Below, piece by piece: positions 23,601 through 33,605 of a stretch of 64,000 nt of DNA. The stretch is from NCBI GenBank assembly GCA_039619475.1, contig CM077115.1:501973352-502037351 (forward strand), read 5' to 3'. The first letter of the stretch is position 1. Every line of letters starts with the position of its first letter. Source of the DNA: Icerya purchasi. Its lineage: Eukaryota; Arthropoda; Insecta; Hemiptera; Monophlebidae. Below the pieces are notes generated by a model. That model saw only the letters and a program-made list of their open reading frames with translations. It made no database searches and was not told where the DNA came from. The position numbers and the translations under genes are program-made.

Positions 23601-25092
23601 GGCTTGGGAGAGCATTTTAGTTAACGAGATGATGTTGAAATTGAATGACTACGCCGCTAGTAAGGCGAAACCCGGGACGATGACGGCGGAATTTGTGGAA
23701 TTGCTGATGTGCGGAACGTATTTTCCGGAGTTAGAAGCGTTTCTGCAGAAAGAATTGTCGGAGAATCATCTTAAACGGATTAGTACGTCTATCGAAATGA
23801 GTCATAGTTCGATGACGAAACTGGTTAATCAGCATTTACGACCAGCCACCGAGAACTTGCTATTCGATTTAACTGTTCTCAGAGGTGTAGTGAAGTCGGC
23901 CGACTATAATATTTCGAATCCGAATAAAGTGATTAACGACAGCATGGAACGGTGTTTGGTAGCGGCCGGCGCGTTTTACGTGAAAACGAACGAAATGCTA
24001 TGCGTTATGGAAGAATCGCAGATCAAATACCGAGCTTTTTTCCGTTGGCTGAGCAACGTTTACGCCGTGTACACTAGCGACGATCAACAGAACTCGGTAA
24101 CGAATCTGACCGATACGACGCAGCAAGAATTACGCTACATCAGCGAGTATTTATGTTCGATAGAACGACTGTGCGGCGAATCGCGCCAGCACAAGGAAGA
24201 GTTGGGTCAATTCTTGTTGGACGCCAATTTAACCACCGCCAAACGGAAATGTTCATTGCGCAATAGTTGGACGAAATTTTTAAACGAAAACCCTTGTCTA
24301 CTGGAACAATGCCCGGCTATAATTCCGCCACAATTTGAAGATTTTTCTCTCGTTCAACAGCAAAACTATCTCAAAACCGAACTAGATAAATGTTATCAAC
24401 ATTTCAGCGATCACGTAACTGGTAAATGCATTTCGACGTGCACGATTAACAAGTTTCCCTCTACCGTGTCGGTGGATAAGGTAGTGGCCGCAGTAAACAA
24501 TGACCATCTATATGTGTCCCTGATGAAAATGTTTGTCAGCAAAACGTATTTGGAGATTTATAAAGTAGCGCCGTCAACGAGTAATAAATGCAATTACTCG
24601 ATTCGTTCGGTGTCGTTGTCGTTCGAAGATGTACCGAAGAAGAGCGAGTATCAATTGGTTGACGTTCAGTTCTATACGAATACTGTTTTATCGCTGATAT
24701 TAGATCGTCCCGAAGACATCGAATGTTCCTATTATACTCAGTTACCTTTAGAGGCTTTAGATAAATTTTTCGCTAGTGCGCCGACCGATGGAGCGGTTCA
24801 GAGTATGTTTCAGCTCGTAGATAAAGATTTACGCATTATCGAGAATATGAAAGTATCTCGAATAGCCGTTAGCGGTGTTCGTAAAGTGTTAGTAGTGATA
24901 TCGGACGATGGTCACAAAATTCGTGTTTTCGAAATGGAGGCTGAAGACGATGAAGACATTACGACGAACACGAATAATACGTCGACTAGCGCCAATAACA
25001 CGGACATAACAGACGGTAGTAAATTTTCACGTAGTTTGGTTCTAGACGATGCTTCTTCTTGCGTTAGTATGGCCGAAAGTAGCTGTACGTGA
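8531..25092 (+). CDS. ANAPC4: ANAPC4 (APC4), anaphase-promoting complex subunit 4 (4 exons)
   Basis: Exons 8531-8645, 12200-12328, 19595-19725 and 23152-25092 join in phases 1, 1 and 0 to 771 codons plus stop, close to the roughly 800 residues of animal APC4. Family knowledge: APC4 is a platform subunit of the APC/C, the nuclear/cytoplasmic ubiquitin ligase that drives mitotic exit. Exons 1-3 encode the N-terminal WD40-like blades: CLEWSNKLDLIAVAN, then HVWNLPPPEKN with LTWGPDGRVLAIAY, then FVVNVEK with CFLHWTEE. Exon 4 encodes the long helical APC4 domain (blocks IIEAWESILVNEM, LVNQHLRPATENLLFDLTVLRGV and FFRWLSNVYAVYTSDD) and a C-terminal segment VRKVLVVISDDGHKIRVFEME followed by an acidic, Ser/Asn-rich tail. 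The ATG at 8531 opens a frame matching the family N-terminus. Introns 1 and 2 are loaded with transposons. Confidence 0.95.
9815..11600 (-). pseudogene. RTE-type LINE 3' half, interrupted by a hAT MITE
   Basis: From 11600 downward, minus-strand frames give FGFRKGYSTRDAI, CLYVAFIDYEKAFDKVP, GVRQGCLLSPELFNVF and EIKFADDQVLLADSA: RT domains with an intact FADD box. At 11071-10460 a hAT MITE interrupts, and the LINE resumes as KYGMKINTKKAEVIVIGK and VALYGAETWTRKQ, ending KEIIEGKMMEK...GRPE. The 3' end is an (ATG)n tail (CAT repeats near 9790-9812), a usual RTE tail. Multiple frameshifts show it is dead. It lies antisense in ANAPC4 intron 1. Confidence 0.85.
10460..11071. mobile_element. hAT-type MITE, copy 1 (612 bp)
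   Basis: Ends CAATGGCGGACCC and, inverted, CAAGGGCGGATCC. The flanking bases repeat TATTTTA (10453-10459 and 11072-11078), 7 of an expected 8-bp TSD. It is inserted in the RTE relic, whose reading resumes on the far side. The interior is homologous to the element at 61705-62358 and has no coding block. Confidence 0.8.
12200..12328 (+). CDS. ANAPC4: ANAPC4 exon 2
   Basis: The acceptor is tttcgtag and the donor G|gtaact; it starts and ends in phase 1. It encodes EVIIHRLNWQHVWNLPPP and LTWGPDGRVLAIAYST, which match the second block of the APC4 WD40 region. Confidence 0.92.
13040..13984 (-). pseudogene. Helentron-type endonuclease (EEP) domain relic
   Basis: Minus-strand frames read, in order: KIEGGFDTRIAKRNRDEQL; FALSETWMEND (an EEP opening motif); SVKIPLIRNAG; SLNNSFKRIQEFFF; and FPIVFNGNLNLNLRE, in which the catalytic GDFN is degraded to GNLN. 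After SRNSMC a frameshift leads into AVFSRYVDALGTRHYISYLS. Such endonuclease domains occur at the C-terminus of Helentron Rep/helicase proteins in arthropods, which is an inference here because no helicase part is seen. It lies in ANAPC4 intron 2. Confidence 0.6.
14217..14712 (+). mobile_element. HINE/DINE-1-like element, copy 2
   Basis: Starts AATTACAATGTAATTCTTAGG. A minisatellite with the ATGTCCCAATTTTATGTAACG core runs 14259-14417. The inverted partner AAGAATTGCGTTGTAAATT lies at 14595-14613. Hairpin CAAGGGGCGCAGCCCCTTG is at 14672-14690 and GGCCAAAGTGGCC at 14694-14706. TA repeats follow. Same orientation as ANAPC4, in intron 2. Confidence 0.75.
14733..15930. mobile_element. Unclassified element, CTAGCTGACCC start, ATTTTTATATATATAGA end
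   Basis: The left end is ACTAGCTGACCCAGCCAC with a small hairpin (GCCAC/GTGGC). The right end reads CGGGATTTTTATATATATAG. These terminal motifs are recurrent in invertebrate repeats, but I cannot assign a class from the sequence. It contains a minus-strand ORF fragment with a Helitron-like N-terminus (next entry) and a duplicated block TTATTTAATATAACAAATAT (near 15670 and 15762). Confidence 0.45.
15068..15277 (-). pseudogene. Helitron-like protein N-terminal fragment
   Basis: The fragment begins MPRRQSNLNNVRSRNTRRMR and continues ATESEEEIARINA. This Arg-rich opening followed by a TE(S)EEEI/EQR-type stretch resembles N-termini of insect Helitron Rep/helicase proteins. Only about 70 codons are present. 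The assignment is tentative. Confidence 0.35.
16465..19277 (-). mobile_element. Jockey-clade non-LTR retrotransposon, 5'-truncated, 12-bp TSD
   Basis: The element is bounded by a perfect direct repeat AATTATTTAAAA at 16453-16464 and 19278-19289. Its 3' end carries an A-rich tail (plus-strand T runs at 16465-16530, with a TTTTTTTTTA pattern) after a short UTR. The 5' end is cut inside the ORF2 endonuclease, as is usual for LINE insertions. It lies antisense in ANAPC4 intron 2 between exons 2 and 3. Confidence 0.92.
16646..19277 (-). CDS. Jockey-like ORF2 (endonuclease-reverse transcriptase), 5' truncated
   Basis: About 877 codons with no stop or frameshift. Residues 1-225 are the EEP endonuclease: LITETHLTP, TAHGGAAILIRKEI, CGGDFNAKHTYWG and SSDHAPVKLI. 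The reverse transcriptase follows from about residue 430: SSYRPISLLCSMAKILESLI, AVFLDVSQAFDKVWHQ, SVPQGSVLGPVLYSIF, the catalytic TYADDMLLM, and KYLGIILDRKLTW. Family ORF2 proteins are slightly longer; here about 20-40 N-terminal residues and all of ORF1 are missing through 5' truncation. The frame opens at the insertion junction with no ATG, so it is unlikely to be expressed as a functional unit by itself. The ORF is well preserved, implying a recent insertion. Confidence 0.93.
19595..19725 (+). CDS. ANAPC4: ANAPC4 exon 3
   Basis: The acceptor is gattccag and the donor GTG|gtatga. The two leading bases complete Asp, followed by 43 codons including EIFVVNVEKKL and ICFLHWTEEQ. It ends in phase 0, exactly matching exon 4. 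Confidence 0.88.
19727..23151. other. ANAPC4 intron 3, AT-rich
   Basis: 3.4 kb with no recognisable coding block, TIR pair or LINE tail. It has A and T homopolymers (20590, 21600, 22075) and a short TA run near 20575. Confidence 0.5.
23152..25092 (+). CDS. ANAPC4: ANAPC4 exon 4 (terminal, 1.94 kb)
   Basis: The acceptor is gaattttag directly before ATGGCC; 646 codons to TGA. It encodes the whole helical domain and the C-terminal beta segment with its acidic tail. The first codon after the splice happens to be ATG, so a naive prediction would start the protein here, but exons 1-3 are clear and in phase. Confidence 0.96.
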   Translation: MADTEYVMELPAFMGCDGNEISNEIFIKLKTQKRLNFLIIGLDSGEVKINVFGIITCGRVNIKKILTVAPAQSSFTIAYANISASLRQLFVLLKIAASEAEDSGDELRCLVFDISQLAEYANDLFTLAHQLARILRVVDYIDYAVNSIIEAWESILVNEMMLKLNDYAASKAKPGTMTAEFVELLMCGTYFPELEAFLQKELSENHLKRISTSIEMSHSSMTKLVNQHLRPATENLLFDLTVLRGVVKSADYNISNPNKVINDSMERCLVAAGAFYVKTNEMLCVMEESQIKYRAFFRWLSNVYAVYTSDDQQNSVTNLTDTTQQELRYISEYLCSIERLCGESRQHKEELGQFLLDANLTTAKRKCSLRNSWTKFLNENPCLLEQCPAIIPPQFEDFSLVQQQNYLKTELDKCYQHFSDHVTGKCISTCTINKFPSTVSVDKVVAAVNNDHLYVSLMKMFVSKTYLEIYKVAPSTSNKCNYSIRSVSLSFEDVPKKSEYQLVDVQFYTNTVLSLILDRPEDIECSYYTQLPLEALDKFFASAPTDGAVQSMFQLVDKDLRIIENMKVSRIAVSGVRKVLVVISDDGHKIRVFEMEAEDDEDITTNTNNTSTSANNTDITDGSKFSRSLVLDDASSCVSMAESSCT

Positions 25093-25446
25093 GTTTGACA
25101 CGTTATAAAGTTATTTAAAGGAAGGATGTTAATAATATTGTTTGTTAAAATAAGTATTAATGTTAATTTTATTATTAAGTTGTTATTTTTATTTGGATTT
25201 TTTTTTTTTTTTGAAAAATTAATGTTTATAAATTTTATTTTTCTAGAAGAATTTTATCTATGTATTTTAGATTTAAAAAATCTATACTTATAGTGAATCT
25301 GCTGAAAACGATTTTTCATCCGTTTGTAACATGATTGTAAATCAGCAACAATGAATATTCAGAAAGTTTTCTAACTGAATTAAAGTTTTTTCAAAAAAAG
25401 CGGTCAACTGTATTCGCAACCTTTTTACATACACATATATAATACT
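25093..25446. other. ANAPC4 3' flank
   Basis: AT-rich, and presumably holds the 3' UTR. No canonical AATAAA was found in the plus sense close to the stop, so the polyadenylation site cannot be placed. Confidence 0.4.
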
Positions 25447-26303
25447 ACCGTGATCAAAAAGTTTCAGGAATTTGTTCAGAAAATTAAAAATACAAGTCTA
25501 TTCATTAAAATTGATTTTGTTTACTTCAAAGTACTCTCCATTGACTTGCAGTGCACTTATGGCGGCGGTTGATCCAATTTTCGAAACATCTGTTTACTCG
25601 GTTTTCTGTATGGCCGTTAGAGCCTTCTTCGATTTTTCTGTTATCTCCTCTCGATTGCTTTCAGTTGAAGTCGCAAGGAGCCAAATCAAACGAACTTGGT
25701 GGCTGTTGAATGGTACTCGTTCTGCTGTTCTTCGCCAAAAAAAAAAAAACGATGTCCCTTTTTTCCATGGAATTCAAGTCTTTCAGCACTAGCTTTGCAG
25801 CGATATGTCCCAAACCCAAATCATTAACCAAATTTGTTAACTCTCTGATGATCAGTTTGTGGTTTCCGATCAATTTTTTTTTTTGATTTTATCGATGTTT
25901 TTCTCGGTTTTCGAAGTCGGTGGCCTGCCGTTGCGTTCGTTATCCTCGACGGTCTCACCATCACTTCTGAAGCGTTCGTGCCATATATAAACGTTTAGCT
26001 TTGACGGAGCATTATCAAAACACTTATCTAGAGCATTTCCAAAGTCTTTGCTCCGTGAATCCGTTTTAAACTCGTTGATGCAAAGTTAATTCCATTTTTA
26101 AAATCGTAAAAAATCAAAAGCACACTCAAAGCTGGAGATGTATTCAACGCGGTACATTTTTACGAATGGTAAGTTATGACGCTGAAATTAGGCGGGAATG
26201 TCAACGACGGATGTGGCAACCTAACAAAAAGAAGAAAAGAAAAAGAAATCAGGTGACAGAGCGTTACGCCGTGGCTGTTCCTGAAACTTTTTGATCCAGT
26301 ATA
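25447..26303 (-). mobile_element. Mariner-type element, internally deleted
   Basis: Both ends carry ATCAAAAAGTTTCAGGAA in inverted orientation (25452-25469 and about 26278-26296). Minus-strand frames give the HTH part FDNAPSKLNVYIWHERFRSD with NERNGRPPTSKT, then LGLGHIAAKLVLKDLN. They jump to STIQQPPSSFDLAPCDF (end of the DD(E/D) core) and VNGEYFEVNKIN. The central catalytic region is deleted and several stops are present. Confidence 0.78.
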
Positions 26304-28059
26304 CGTATGTGCGTGTTTTATTTAAATATGATCGATTTCGATAAATGCCAAGATCCACTGGTGTAAATCAACTTACGCATTAATGTTAATGGCGTATGTC
26401 GGAAAATAGTATTTATATATTTGGTAATCGGAGTTTTCTTAGCTTTGCGGAAGTTACATGAAAACAATATTAAATGTGATAAGAAAAACTAACGTTCAAC
26501 GAATCGAATAGCTCATGTATACTTCATCAGTAGCTGTTGTGATTCAGGAAATCGTATAACGTGTTCTGTTATTTTATTGTCAGTGTACTGCGTGAAAAAA
26601 TATCAGATTCGTTCATGGAACACTTAGACATGAGATTTCATTTAAACGGTTAATCAGGATATATAGATCGTCAGTGGCCAAATAAGAAAAAAAAAAAAAA
26701 AAATGATGTAGATTATGTAAAACTTGTGAATGGACAATGAAAATACCAATAAAAATTTTCTTGTGCATAGTTTTTGTTCAGTTTTTTGCTAATAATACAA
26801 CATGACTCAATGAAATTCGTCAAAGTGCGTGTCACGTTACGTTTACAATTAAGCTAAAATGGAAGTTGTCGTTTTTTTTTCACGATTAAAAATATAAGCA
26901 CGGGAGAATGACAACATTTTTCGAAAAAAGTTCTCGTTATTTTGCCTAGATCATTAATAATTTCGTTGTTTTTAATTTGATCTACTATTGCGATTTCACA
27001 ATAGTACAATCGATTTTTAGTACAATCGATTTTTGATTGTATCTTTAATTTTAAAAAATCTTCTGCAACTTATTGGCAGTGTTATGTATTTATAACATGA
27101 AGCAAGTGTGTAAATTAACTTTATTGTTTAACTGTTTATTTTACATCCTTTTTGACCTAGTCATTCTTTTTTTTATGTTTTCCTTAGTATAATAATTCAA
27201 CAATGTCGGTCACAAAACATTTTTTTAATATTATATTTGCTTTTCAAGTATCTGCTTTGTAATAATTTAATATCACATTTTTATTGATGATCAAGTTTTT
27301 TATTAAATCTAAACTTGATCATTAGCATTATATCTTTTTAATGTTTTAATTAATTACTGCCGGTTCATTCTATTAAAAATCTTTGCACAATTGATGAAAT
27401 ATAAAATAATTTCTCTGTCCGAATTTAATGCACCGCAAATAATTTTAATTAGTCATGATGCGCTATATGTAATTTTTTTTGCAAATAAAAAGTATATATT
27501 TCGTATGTATTTAACTTTTGTTTAATTTTCTATACCACCGATCTTCATATTATTTTTTTGTTATATTTTCATTAAAATTATTAACATAAAATACCGCTAG
27601 CAGCGAACGTAATATTTATTTAATGACTCAAATGAAATAGTTTAATTAACAAAAATAGTTATAGTATAATTAATATCCAATTAGAAATTCAAAGCATTAA
27701 ATAAAAGATACCAAAGTTTTTTTTTATTTTAAAAAAACGTTCCTCATTCATCTATTAGTTCTCTGTTTTAATAAAAGAGTAATTGAAATTATTTTTAAAA
27801 ATTTACGGTTGTTCTACAATTTGCCGGAACAAGATATTTTTATTTCTCAATTGGGTAAAATTAGTTGAACGAAATTTTACTAATGTATTTTAAAAACGAA
27901 AAGTTTTGTCCAATTCAAAAATAAAAATTTTTTGTTTTCACAAATCGCAGAATAACTCTCCTGAAAGTTTTTTTTCCCGCTAAATATGATTTTAAGGTTA
28001 CTTTCAATTCTATATATATATATATATATATATATGTATTGTGCAAACTAGGGTATAGG
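26304..28059. other. AT-rich intergenic sequence
   Basis: No gene or element ends recognised. Homopolymer and TA runs only. Confidence 0.4.
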
Positions 28060-28560
28060 ATGATCTACGTAAATATTTACTTTGAGCCTGTCAACAAAAG
28101 ATTTTTGAGGTTAATATCATAGCCGAGTATAAAAAAATCGTGTTAAATACGCCAAAAAATAAATATCTGGATTTCTTCAGGTCGTTAAATTCACCTTTTT
28201 GGTGTTAATTTAATGTTCTTGAGTCAAATGCTGTGGCAAACTGAATCAAGCGTATATATATACTAGGAGACTTTTTGGGTCGCTAAACTCATCTTTGGGA
28301 TTAAAATTGCTTTTAGTACAAAATAAAGTCTTAAGATGAGTCAAAAAATGAGTATCCGTGTTGTTTTAGGTCTTCAAAACGGGTCTTTTTGAGGTTAATT
28401 TCGTGTTTTTAAGCCACATACTGTGACAAACTGAACTAAGTATGTATAATAGAGGGTTTTTTAGCTTGCTGAACTCATTTTAGGATACTAAAATTGCGTT
28501 TTGCGTTCATTAAAGTCCTTAAAACATTAAGGATCGCTAAAAATTTCAGTTTTTTCTAAT
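28060..28560. repeat. Degenerate tandem duplication, about 190-bp period
   Basis: The block from about 28180 (GGTGTTAATTTAATGTTCTTGAG...GTGGCAAACTGAATCAAG...GGTCGCTAAACTCATCTT) recurs from about 28370 (GAGGTTAATTTCGTGTTTTTAAG...GTGACAAACTGAACTAAG). A third, weaker partial unit precedes it near 28080. Divergence is high, so the duplication is old. Confidence 0.55.
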
Positions 28561-29734
28561 TTTGACCACTTTCCACCCCTCCAAAAGATCTGAAAAAATT
28601 TAGAGTATTAATTTTCATCCTGTAAGTTTGAAATTTTCAATTGACTTTTTAGGTTTTCTTTTTGCCTCAAGCGTCTTCCTTCAACTTCGACTTGAGTTTT
28701 TCAAAATCTGTTCATAATTCGCGAAGATACGCTCAAAAACTGAAAAACACATTTTTTGAGGTTAGCGGCTGAAATTTGAGCTGCAAGGCTCAAAATTTTA
28801 GGATCGCAATTTTTTGGCAAGGCAAACATATGAGCCAAATTTCAGTCAAATCGACGCGGGGGCCGATTTTACACGCATATTTCTGCACAATTTTATGATT
28901 TCTTTAAAACTAAACGCGGAGTAAACGTAAAATTAAATGACAGTATATTATACAATGCTTTCTACTTTATCCAGAAATACGAACAGAAAAAACATATTTG
29001 TGAATTTTGGTTCGTTTAATCCAAACAGTTACTCGCCGCTCGGATATGGGCCTGATTATTATTATTTTTGATATTCTATAACAAAAAAAAAACAGTGTAT
29101 ATATTTTCATGAAATTCTACACATATTCGAAAAGGTTATATCGAATGGAATGTAGTGCATTTGTCAGCATAATAGCAGTACGTTAGTGAGGGGTGAGATT
29201 TTTTATTTGAAGTGTAAACCAAAGATTACACTAATTCTAGTTAGATCCTCGTTTTTTAATATACATATTCAATATTATTTACAATAATTTAAATCTGCAT
29301 TTAAGTTTTACATACAAACTGGAAAAGTTAAAATATAAATATTTATATAATATTTAGAAGCTTAATTTTCGAATAGAAAAGTAGAGCCGGAGAATTAAGT
29401 GAATATTTTTAGTTGATATCAAATAATAATAATAAAAAAAGAAGTGGAGAAATTAAAAAAAACGATTTTTACAATTTTTAATAAATACGCTGATTAAATT
29501 TTAAAACAAGCAATCGAGAAACAAAAAAATTTGTATATTTTACTTTGAGCGGAAATTACTCTATTTCTTATTATTTTGATTAGCTCATTTTCTCCGGCAT
29601 GCGAAGCCGAATATTTATTCAGGCTACATACAAAATTATAGGTTATGAAAATCGTAAATACGTAAATTTTATTACGAATTGAATAATTTTATAGAATTTT
29701 TATTTAAAATTACGCTAGTCACTTCTACATAGGC

Positions 29735-30240
29735 ATATCATCATCATCGTCATTTTGTGCCGACCGTGATCAATTGAGCAATATATTTTTTCTAGCCTAA
29801 ACGCTTTTCTGTTTTCTTTCATCATTATATCCTCAACCATTCGGTTGGTGGACAACCTATTCTCACATTTTTTTTAGATGTACAGATATAGGTTGTATAC
29901 TAAACAATTATTATATATGCAACGCAGGTGTACACACGCAAAATTCTGTGAATTGGTTCTTTACATAAATTTCAGATCTGGTCTGTCCATCTCATTTGGG
30001 TATTTTCCACGGAGTCGTTTGCCATCTATTTTTCCCAGAATTACTAGTTTCTCTAGACTATCGTTTTCTTTCTTCATGATGTGCCTAAAATACTTTATTA
30101 TCCGACGCTTGTACGTATTATTTAATCGTTCAGTTGCACTAGTCTCATTCAGAATGGATTCGTTGGTACGTTTCGTCGTCCAAAGAACGCACTCTTCTCC
30201 ATATCCACATTTTCAGAGGCGCACGGAAATTAATTTTTTT
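29735..30240 (-). pseudogene. RTE-type LINE 3' end
   Basis: Minus-strand reading: NESILNETSATERLNNTYKR, RRIIKYFRHIMKKENDSLEK, LVILGKIDGKRLRGKYP, and near the end RMVEDIMMKE and DHGRHK, a C-terminal block common in insect RTE proteins. It ends in an (ATG)n tail at about 29730. No catalytic part remains. Confidence 0.7.
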
Positions 30241-30408
30241 CGATTCCGCGCAATTTAATTGTAATAAAGTTCATTAGCCAACTTTTTTTTATTACGTTCG
30301 ATATTACATTTTTAAATTTTTTCTCGACTGTTAATTTTGACTGAATTAGTTACGTATTTTAGTTTCTTGTAATTGTTATGGAGGTCTTTTCCCCTTTTTT
30401 TAAATTAG

Positions 30409-30670
30409 AGATTGCCTATTGCAGCGAGGAATATGAAATGTGTAATGTGTTTTCTGAAAATCGCTTACTGCACATTTAAATGTAACACTGCCCATTGCAG
30501 CGAGAAATAGTCGGAATAGTCGAAAGAGGCGAACGAGGAAAAATAATTTCTCGTTCGGATCGCTCGCTGAGCCAGTTTTTCAAAACCCTTTGCGCATTTC
30601 AAATGTTCCATATACATATTTGATATAATAGAGTTGTCTTTTATATAACATTTCTTTGCCATTTTTAATT

Positions 30671-30731
<61 letters not shown>

Positions 30732-31575
30732 GTATATTGTTTTTTGTTTGTAATTTGTATTATTTAACTTTTTTTTGTTAATGGAAAAACTAATTGAAGT
30801 GGTTAGGAAGTATAAATTTTTATACAATACAGAGCACAAAGATTTAAAAAATGTAAATATGAAAGATGGTAAATTGTTTTTCGTTTGTGTTTAAACTTTA
30901 CACACAGTTTTAATAAATTTTATTATTATATAGAAGAATTGAAATATCATTTAGAAAATTTTTAATAGTTTCATAACTTAATTTTTGTAAAGAAAATTTT
31001 GAACTTAAGAAAAATGTCCATTAAAATTTAATAATGTCAAGTGATTAAGTTAAAAGCAATAATTATATTGTAGTGTTTTAAAATTAGGATATTAAGTCAA
31101 TCAGTTTACAATTAATTAGAAAATCCAATCTAAAAACTAAAAATTATTATACTTTAGTAAAACATTGACTATTTAATTTTTTGTACAAAATATTTAATTT
31201 TGATCCTACGTAAATATATAAATGTACTATTAGGTCTTACATAAAGTGATGCAAACAATTTGGATCAAGTTCAGCGTTATTTATAAATCTAATATGTATC
31301 AATTTTTGTTGTTTCACAATATTCGTAACATTTATACAGTTTGATTTTTAGTCTTTGTTGCCGATTAGATGAGTATCACTTTATTACATAATAAACTTTG
31401 TTAACACAGGGACCTGTATTAAAATGAAAACAAACGATTAAAGGTAAAAAGTAAAAGATTGAATGAAAATTCAATAATTTAATAGCAAACTATTATATTT
31501 CCTCATTCAGCGAACTTGCTGCAATGAGCAGTCGAAAAAAAAACACATTTCACATTCCTCGCTGTAATGGGCAAC
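30409..31575. mobile_element. TIR element with repeated CATTGCAGC motifs
   Basis: The left end GCCTATTGCAGCGAGGAATATGAAATGTG is mirrored near 31535-31570 (inverted GCCCATTACAGCGAGGAATGTGAAATGTG). Related motifs lie just inside: CTGCCCATTGCAGCGAGAAAT at 30488 and, inverted, TGCTCATTGCAGCAAG near 31520. There is no transposase. It contains a (TA)n run. The TSD is not clear, so the superfamily is unassigned. Confidence 0.55.
30671..30734. repeat. (TA)n microsatellite
   Basis: About 60 bp of TA dinucleotides, inside the TIR element at 30409-31575. Confidence 0.9.
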
Positions 31576-33568
31576 GGACCTTAGAAATGAGCAAAAATTA
31601 AATGTTACGTTTATTAATGATAAGTTACAAATGATAATATATTCGGCTCTATAAAAAATTTATTAACAAAAGCGGTATAATTTATTCGTATTAAATGAAG
31701 TAAAAAGTAATTTGGCTGATAAACGGTTTTCCGAAACGAGAATCTGTTTGTATAAAAGTATAAATTTAATTAGTATACTAAATGGTTGTTACATTTTCTC
31801 AGTAACAGGTGTCATCGTAAAAACAAAAAATTCTTTCCGTTACCGCTACACGTGTACATTCCATATTAAACGGTGCCGTCCGGAAAGAGACATACAATTT
31901 CTATGTATTGCACTTTTAATTGTTTGTATTATAATATTCACTATATTCGCGAGCGTTTATATTTTTCTTAGAGCTAACTAGTTTGCACCTTAATAATAAA
32001 AACTTAAAATATTCTGAAATATTTTTAATAAATTTACAATTGATATCAGTTAAAAAATTTCTGAATTTCAACAAATCTTGGTCTTACATGTTGTTCGTAT
32101 CGTTATAAAGACAGCGCGCTAGTAATTGGCTAAAAATTGTTTTATTTGATGGGAGTTGAGGTCAATTTCGATTTCACGTTTTTTTTGTACTACGTAAATT
32201 TTGCTGGTTTAACTTTGAATAGATTTTTTGGAATAAAAAAAAAAGTACAGCTAAAATAATTATACATTTTAAGAAATTGAAGAAATGGAATTGTAAAAAT
32301 AAACGAGAACATTAATCAGGTTTTAAGATTTAAGGTTCTAAATCAAGAAGCAATTGATTTTTAATCTTTATCCGGTGTCCCTGACTATGTGGAAATAAAC
32401 ATATAATGCGTTTTATATGATCGTATGCGTCTATATTTCTTCGTATGAGTAAATATTTTTTCAATCATAAAATAGAAATTGTTCTTTCGATGTAAATAAA
32501 TTTTATAGCAAATTTTCGAGACCGTGTAATTTATAATTTGTAAACCTTCTTTTAAATCGATTGTTTGTTGGTTTTATATAAGGGAATAATGTAGTGAAGT
32601 GTATGAGAAAAACCCGTTTTATTTATTTATTTTTTTTTTTTTTCAGTCCGAATAATAAAAAATTTTTCAACTGAATTTATTTTCATTTATCAAAAATGAC
32701 GCCTAGCTCTATTTTGTTATAATTTAATTTTCGATGGGGATGTTTTGATTTTATTCCGTTACATATATAATGTTGTATTCTGATTGTGTGCAAGTGGGTA
32801 GCGACAGTGAGCGAATCGTGTCGTTAGTATCTTTAAGAGAAATCACGGTTGTCTTGCGAGGTAATGTCCGATGTAATACGCGTAAAAGAGCGGTAATTAA
32901 TCGGCGTGGTGAACCTAATTTTTTATTCGTTACATGTCGTTAAAGTCGCTACTAGCTGCAGGTGTGGTAAATGTGATAGCATATACATATATGTTGCATG
33001 ATGCAGGAAGCCTATTTAGGCAATTAAAGAATGAACTGCACTAATTTAACGTCATTTTAAGGAATAATTTTAGCCCCTGAGGCAATTAAATACCTACAAT
33101 ATCATCACAAAAATCGCAGTTCGAAGAAGAACACAACGACTTATTTGAAAACATAAAAGAATCAGGATTCGGACCAGAACGTTCATCCTGCGCGGGCTTA
33201 GTAAAAGATTCTCAGCTCTTGTATGTATGTAGTCCTTTTTTTTGCGTTAGTGTATGCGGTGTGAGTATTTTGGGATTTTACGTAATATATGATTGTTGTG
33301 TTCATCGCACACAGCTCATTCTTTTCTTGTATAAAGTTAATTAACTAGAGCAAATAGTAAAACACGTCAAACCAAACGACATTCGTATTGTATAATAGAA
33401 ATTTTTGTAATTATAATTAGTATTCATGGTCACAAAAATTAAATTGAAAAATAAAGTTAAAATCGGCATCCATGTGTAAGCGATTCGGAATAGTGTGAAC
33501 TATCATAAGTGGGTGCTACAAATTCTGGCTATAAATGCATTTAAGTTATCCGGTCCTGAACATCGGGG

Positions 33569-33605
<37 letters not shown>

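Noticed and set aside
25472..25792. Plus-strand frame of 106 codons
   Set aside because: Antisense shadow of the decayed mariner transposase on the minus strand.
30465..30839. Minus-strand frame of 124 codons with Ile-Tyr repeats
   Set aside because: Mostly a translated (TA)n microsatellite inside a TIR element; no splice context or family.
33080..33240. Exon-like stretch reading EEEHNDLFENIKESGFGPE
   Set aside because: No convincing splice pair, no family match and no neighbouring exon in phase.
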